Translations under genes and position numbers: made by a program | Shown here: in pieces, positions 6,005 through 9,052 of the stretch | Layout: the number at the start of each line of letters is the position of its first letter | How positions within the stretch are numbered: position 1 is the stretch's first letter | Notes under the pieces: model-generated | Seen by the model: the letters and a program-made list of their open reading frames with translations, nothing else | Told to the model about the DNA's origin: nothing | Databases searched by the model: none | Source: an uncultured Lachnospiraceae bacterium | GTDB lineage: Bacteria > Bacillota > Clostridia > Lachnospirales > Lachnospiraceae | Direction: 5' to 3' | Length of the DNA: 9,052 nt | Assembly: GCA_900555195.1 (NCBI GenBank) | Contig: USKC01000109.1 | Location: 1 to 9,052, forward strand

Positions 6005-7291
6005 ATGAAAGTCACTGGAATTATCGCAGAATACAATCCCTTCCACTCCGGCCACGCATATCATATCCGTCAAGCGCGTTCCCTCACGCAGGCGGATTAT
6101 ATCGTAGTGGTCATGAGCGGCAATTTCACTCAGCGCGGCACGCCCTCCCTTCTGGATAAATATGACCGGACACGCATGGCGCTTGCCTGCGGCGCAGACC
6201 TCGTCCTGGAACTGCCCGTTCGCTATGCATGTGCCAGTGCAGAGGCCTTCGCTTCCGGCGCCGTTTCCATCCTCAACAGTCTGGGGTGTGTGGATGCTCT
6301 GTGTTTTGGCAGCGAAGATGGCGATATCTCGCGCCTGCATGAGGCCGCTTCCCTGCTCGTGCGCTCAGATTCCTCGGATGAATATCGGGGCCGCCTGTTG
6401 AAAGCCCAGAAGGATGGTCTCTCTTATCCGGCGGCGCGCAGCCGGGCCCTCGCTGATATTTATGGTTCAGATTCCACGCTCCTGACCCGTCCCAATAACA
6501 TCCTAGGCGTGGAATACTGCCGCGCCCTGATCCGTTCTGAAAGTGCGATCCGTCCCGTCACAGTCAAGCGTCAGGGTTCCGGCTACCATGACAGCGCGCT
6601 CGCACCAAAGGGCAGATTCAGCTCTGCCTCGGCAATCAGGAAGGCGCTTCTTACAGAAAATCTGCTCACCGGAAGTTCTTCCGCCGAAAACGCGGACACG
6701 CTGCGTTCCATCCGGCAGGCCCTTCCCCGAAAGGCCTGGCAGATCCTGTCTCAGCACATTCAGGAAGGGACCTTCGTCACAGAAGATGACTTCTCCGCGC
6801 AGCTCCATTACCGGCTGCTCATGCTGACGCAAATGTCCGGAGAACCGTTGGAAAGCTTTGCTGATGTGACCTGCGATCTGGCGGACAGGATCCGCAAGCA
6901 TCTATACGCTTATACGGACTGGCATCATTTCTGCCTGCTCCTCAAATCCAGGAATCTTACCTATACTCGCATCAGCAGGTGCCTGTCCCACATCCTTCTG
7001 GACATCCGTCAGGAAGCATTGGTCTCGGCCCGGCGAAACGGTTTTCCGGCATATCTGCGCATCCTTGGCTTCTCGCAAAACGCCGCCCCCCTGCTGGCCG
7101 TCATCAAGGAACATGCCCGCATGCCGCTGCTTTCCAAGCTGGCGGATGCTCCAAAGGTGCTGCCCCCCGCCCTCCTTCCCCTCCTGGAAGAAGAAATCAG
7201 GGCTTCCCACATTTACCAGGCTGCAGTCAGCGGAAAATGCAGGAAGCCCTTCCTCAATGAATATCAAAGGCAGATTGTGCTCAATTCTTAA
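6005..7291 (+). CDS. tmcAL: tRNA(Met) cytidine acetate ligase (TmcAL, YlbM family)
   Basis: TmcAL uses ATP and acetate to form N4-acetylcytidine at wobble position C34 of elongator tRNA(Met). The product is 428 residues, close to the roughly 400-415 usual for the family. The N-terminal nucleotidyltransferase domain is clear: [17 protein letters not shown] with the HxGH motif (His14-His17), [21 protein letters not shown] (35-55), [20 protein letters not shown] (63-82) and LCFGSEDGD (99-107). [12 protein letters not shown] (164-175) and a basic patch [10 protein letters not shown] (188-197) with SSASAIR (206-212) follow; the rest is a helical tRNA-binding region. The start is set by AGAGGAG at 5988-5994, 10 nt upstream. 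It is the only plus-strand gene, has its own promoter and folded leader, diverges from pta, and overlaps the PFL gene by 11 bp at the 3' end. Confidence 0.95.
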   Translation: MKVTGIIAEYNPFHSGHAYHIRQARSLTQADYIVVVMSGNFTQRGTPSLLDKYDRTRMALACGADLVLELPVRYACASAEAFASGAVSILNSLGCVDALCFGSEDGDISRLHEAASLLVRSDSSDEYRGRLLKAQKDGLSYPAARSRALADIYGSDSTLLTRPNNILGVEYCRALIRSESAIRPVTVKRQGSGYHDSALAPKGRFSSASAIRKALLTENLLTGSSSAENADTLRSIRQALPRKAWQILSQHIQEGTFVTEDDFSAQLHYRLLMLTQMSGEPLESFADVTCDLADRIRKHLYAYTDWHHFCLLLKSRNLTYTRISRCLSHILLDIRQEALVSARRNGFPAYLRILGFSQNAAPLLAVIKEHARMPLLSKLADAPKVLPPALLPLLEEEIRASHIYQAAVSGKCRKPFLNEYQRQIVLNS

Positions 7292-8645
7292 AGCTGTGTA
7301 TCGGCGCGGGGATCCTCCCTTTTCGGCTGATAAAGGCTTCGCATCCGAAAGAATTTACCGGCATCACAGGCGCATGGCCCAGAAGGCCGCCAAACTCCGC
7401 ATGATCCCCCACTGTCTTTCCGATTACGGGGATCAGGCGGACCGCCGTGGTTTTCTGGTTCACCATGCCAATCGCCATCTCATCTGCAATGATGCCTGAG
7501 ATCGTGGATGCTTTGGTATCCCCTGGGATCGCAATCATGTCCAGTCCGACAGAGCAGACACAGGTCATGGCCTCCAGCTTTTCCAGCGTGAGCGCTCCGG
7601 CGGATACGGCGTCAATCATGCCCTGATCCTCGCTGACGGGGATAAATGCGCCGCTTAAGCCTCCTACATAGGATGACGCCATTACACCACCCTTTTTCAC
7701 CTGATCGTTCAGCAGGGCCAGCGCCGCAGTCGTCCCAGGCGCACCTGCATGCTCCAGGCCGATTTCACACAGAATATCCGCCACACTGTCTCCGATCGCC
7801 GGCGTAGGCGCAAGAGAAAGATCTACGATGCCGAAAGGAACGCCAAGCTGCTTGGATGCCTCTCTTGCCACAAGCTGGCCCACCCTCGTCACCTTAAAGG
7901 CGGTCTTCTTGATCGTTTCGCATAGAACCTCAAAATCCGCCCCGCGCACCTTCTCCAAGGCAGTTTTTACCACGCCCGGACCGCTGACACCCACATTGAT
8001 GATCTTGTCCGCCTCCGTCACGCCATGAAACGCGCCTGCCATAAACGGATTGTCATCCGGCGCATTGCAGAATACCACCAGCTTTGTACACGCCGATGAA
8101 TCTGTCTCCTTCGTGCGCTGTGCCGCATCCAGGATAATCTCTCCCATCAGGCGCACCGCATCCATATTGATCCCGGTTTTGGTAGATCCCAGATTTACCG
8201 AACTGCAGACGCGTTCCGTCTCCGCCAGAGCCTGAGGAATGGATTTGATCAAAAGCTCGTCTGACGGCGTCATTCCTTTGGACACCAAGGCAGAATATCC
8301 TCCTATGAAGTTCACTCCCACTTCTTTTGCAGCCCTGTCCAGGGTTTTGGCGATCTGCACATAATCCTCCGTCCGGCGGCAGGCAGAACCGCCGATCAGG
8401 GCGATTGGCGTAACAGAAATACGCTTGTTCACAACCGGGATCCCAAACTTTCCGGCAATATCCTCGCCGACCTGTACCAGATTCCTCGCCGCTGCTGTTA
8501 TCTTGTTGTATATCTTCTCGTTAAGAACCTCCACATCGGAATCGATACAATCCAGAAGGCTGATCCCCATCGTGATCGTGCGCACATCGAGGTTCTCCTT
8601 CTCGATCATTTGATTGGTTTCATTAACTTCAAACATGTTTATCAT
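7281..8645 (-). CDS. PFL family protein (DUF711/UPF0210), function unknown
   Basis: The product is 454 residues, the normal length for this widely conserved family. The N-terminus, with [17 protein letters not shown], and internal blocks such as [48 protein letters not shown] and [14 protein letters not shown] are characteristic. Structures of relatives exist, but no reaction is firmly assigned. The start at 8643-8645 has GGAGG 7 nt upstream. The gene begins 14 nt after the ACT-domain gene, so the two are surely cotranscribed, and this ACT-PFL pairing is common in Firmicutes. Its last 11 bp overlap the end of tmcAL on the other strand, leaving no room for an intergenic terminator. Confidence 0.93.
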   Translation of the reverse strand: MINMFEVNETNQMIEKENLDVRTITMGISLLDCIDSDVEVLNEKIYNKITAAARNLVQVGEDIAGKFGIPVVNKRISVTPIALIGGSACRRTEDYVQIAKTLDRAAKEVGVNFIGGYSALVSKGMTPSDELLIKSIPQALAETERVCSSVNLGSTKTGINMDAVRLMGEIILDAAQRTKETDSSACTKLVVFCNAPDDNPFMAGAFHGVTEADKIINVGVSGPGVVKTALEKVRGADFEVLCETIKKTAFKVTRVGQLVAREASKQLGVPFGIVDLSLAPTPAIGDSVADILCEIGLEHAGAPGTTAALALLNDQVKKGGVMASSYVGGLSGAFIPVSEDQGMIDAVSAGALTLEKLEAMTCVCSVGLDMIAIPGDTKASTISGIIADEMAIGMVNQKTTAVRLIPVIGKTVGDHAEFGGLLGHAPVMPVNSFGCEAFISRKGRIPAPIHSFKN

Positions 8646-8659
8646 AGCCGGCCTCCGTC

Positions 8660-8932
8660 TCAGATCCTGTGCATCTGGTTGAAAATCTCTTCACTCTGGC
8701 ATTTGATTACCACACCGATCTTTTCACCTAATGCCGTCAGTTCCTCCGCGATCTGCCCGAAAGGTTTCTCTGTCTGATTCATATCCACGATCATCATCAT
8801 ATTAAAATATTCCTGTACGATCGTCTGGCTGATATCCAAAATATTGATGCGATTCTCCGCAAGATAGGTGCACACCCTGGCAATGATCCCTACCGTATCG
8901 TGTCCAACTACGGTAATGATGGTCTTTTTCAT
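8660..8932 (-). CDS. ACT domain-containing protein (UPF0237, GcvR-like)
   Basis: This 90-residue protein is essentially one ACT domain: [19 protein letters not shown] (2-20) with the turn after the first strand, then a helix and [16 protein letters not shown] (23-38), typical of ACT domains that bind small ligands such as amino acids at subunit interfaces. There is no DNA-binding or catalytic domain, so it probably acts as a sensor or partner. The ATG at 8930-8932 has AAGGAG about 7 nt upstream. It sits 14 nt ahead of the PFL gene and 27 nt after the end of the preceding gene, so it belongs to an operon continuing to the right. The ligand is not known. Confidence 0.93.
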   Translation of the reverse strand: MKKTIITVVGHDTVGIIARVCTYLAENRINILDISQTIVQEYFNMMMIVDMNQTEKPFGQIAEELTALGEKIGVVIKCQSEEIFNQMHRI

Positions 8933-8959
8933 AGAAACTTCTCCTTTCCTCTTCCGCTC

Positions 8960-9052
8960 TCATGCAATCTCAATCACTCTGGAAACCTCGCTGCGCCTTG
9001 CCACCTGAATCGGGAAATCCCCCGCTTTATATTGGGTATCCGACTGGGTAAT
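8960..9052 (-). CDS. C-terminal fragment of an unrecognised protein
   Basis: The minus strand is open from the window edge through 30 codons to a TGA at 8960-8962. The visible end includes QYKAGDFPIQ and then ARRSEVSRVIEIA. This is too short for me to name a family. It reads in the same direction as the ACT and PFL genes, with 27 nt to the ACT start, so it is probably the upstream gene of that operon. Composition looks like ordinary coding sequence for this window. Confidence 0.6.
   Translation of the reverse strand: MTQSDTQYKAGDFPIQVARRSEVSRVIEIA

Noticed and set aside
5894..6340. 148-codon minus-strand open frame over the tmcAL leader and start
   Set aside because: It overlaps the promoter-proximal hairpin and the well-supported N-terminus of TmcAL, and its translation resembles no known family.

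Overview
The window is about 9 kb of a low-to-mid GC Gram-positive chromosome. It most likely comes from a Lachnospiraceae-type member of the Clostridia. The grounds are: a pta-ackA acetate pathway upstream of a yceD-like gene; an MBOAT acyltransferase paired with a secreted SGNH protein whose linker carries Ser-Gly-Asn repeats; tmcAL beside pta; an ACT-PFL (DUF711) pair; and good GGAG-type ribosome binding sites. The taxon is inferred from protein style and gene order, not from a search.

Layout, left to right. All genes are on the minus strand except tmcAL. Positions 1-306 hold the start of a yceD/DUF177 gene, running off the left edge, with an in-frame amber stop at codon 30; a perfect-consensus sigma-A promoter lies just upstream of it. 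Positions 511-3261 hold a two-gene cell-envelope O-acylation unit: an MBOAT membrane acyltransferase followed by a secreted SGNH-fold protein. Positions 3422-5689 hold pta and ackA, the acetyl-CoA to acetate ATP-yielding pathway, with a GC-rich hairpin between them. Positions 5690-6004 are a divergent regulatory region: a good promoter for pta, two short palindromes, a good promoter for tmcAL, and a roughly 120-nt near-palindromic leader that would fold into one long hairpin at the 5' end of the tmcAL mRNA. Positions 6005-7291 hold tmcAL (plus strand), tRNA(Met) cytidine acetate ligase. It meets a PFL-family gene (7281-8645, minus) tail to tail with an 11-bp overlap. An ACT-domain gene (8660-8932) lies immediately upstream of PFL, and the C-terminal 30 codons of an unrecognised gene reach the right edge.

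How the genes fit together: Pta and AckA make acetate and ATP, and the divergent TmcAL consumes acetate and ATP to modify the elongator tRNA(Met) wobble base, so the region joins acetate production and an acetate-using translation function across one control region. The MBOAT/SGNH pair probably O-acetylates an extracytoplasmic polymer. The ACT-PFL pair looks like a small sensor plus a conserved protein of unknown function.

No mobile element, CRISPR array, rRNA or tRNA was seen. The least ordinary items are the folded tmcAL leader, the amber stop in yceD, the palindrome on the pta -35 box, the 11-bp-period direct repeat upstream of the MBOAT gene, and a possible loss of the block II glycine in the SGNH protein.
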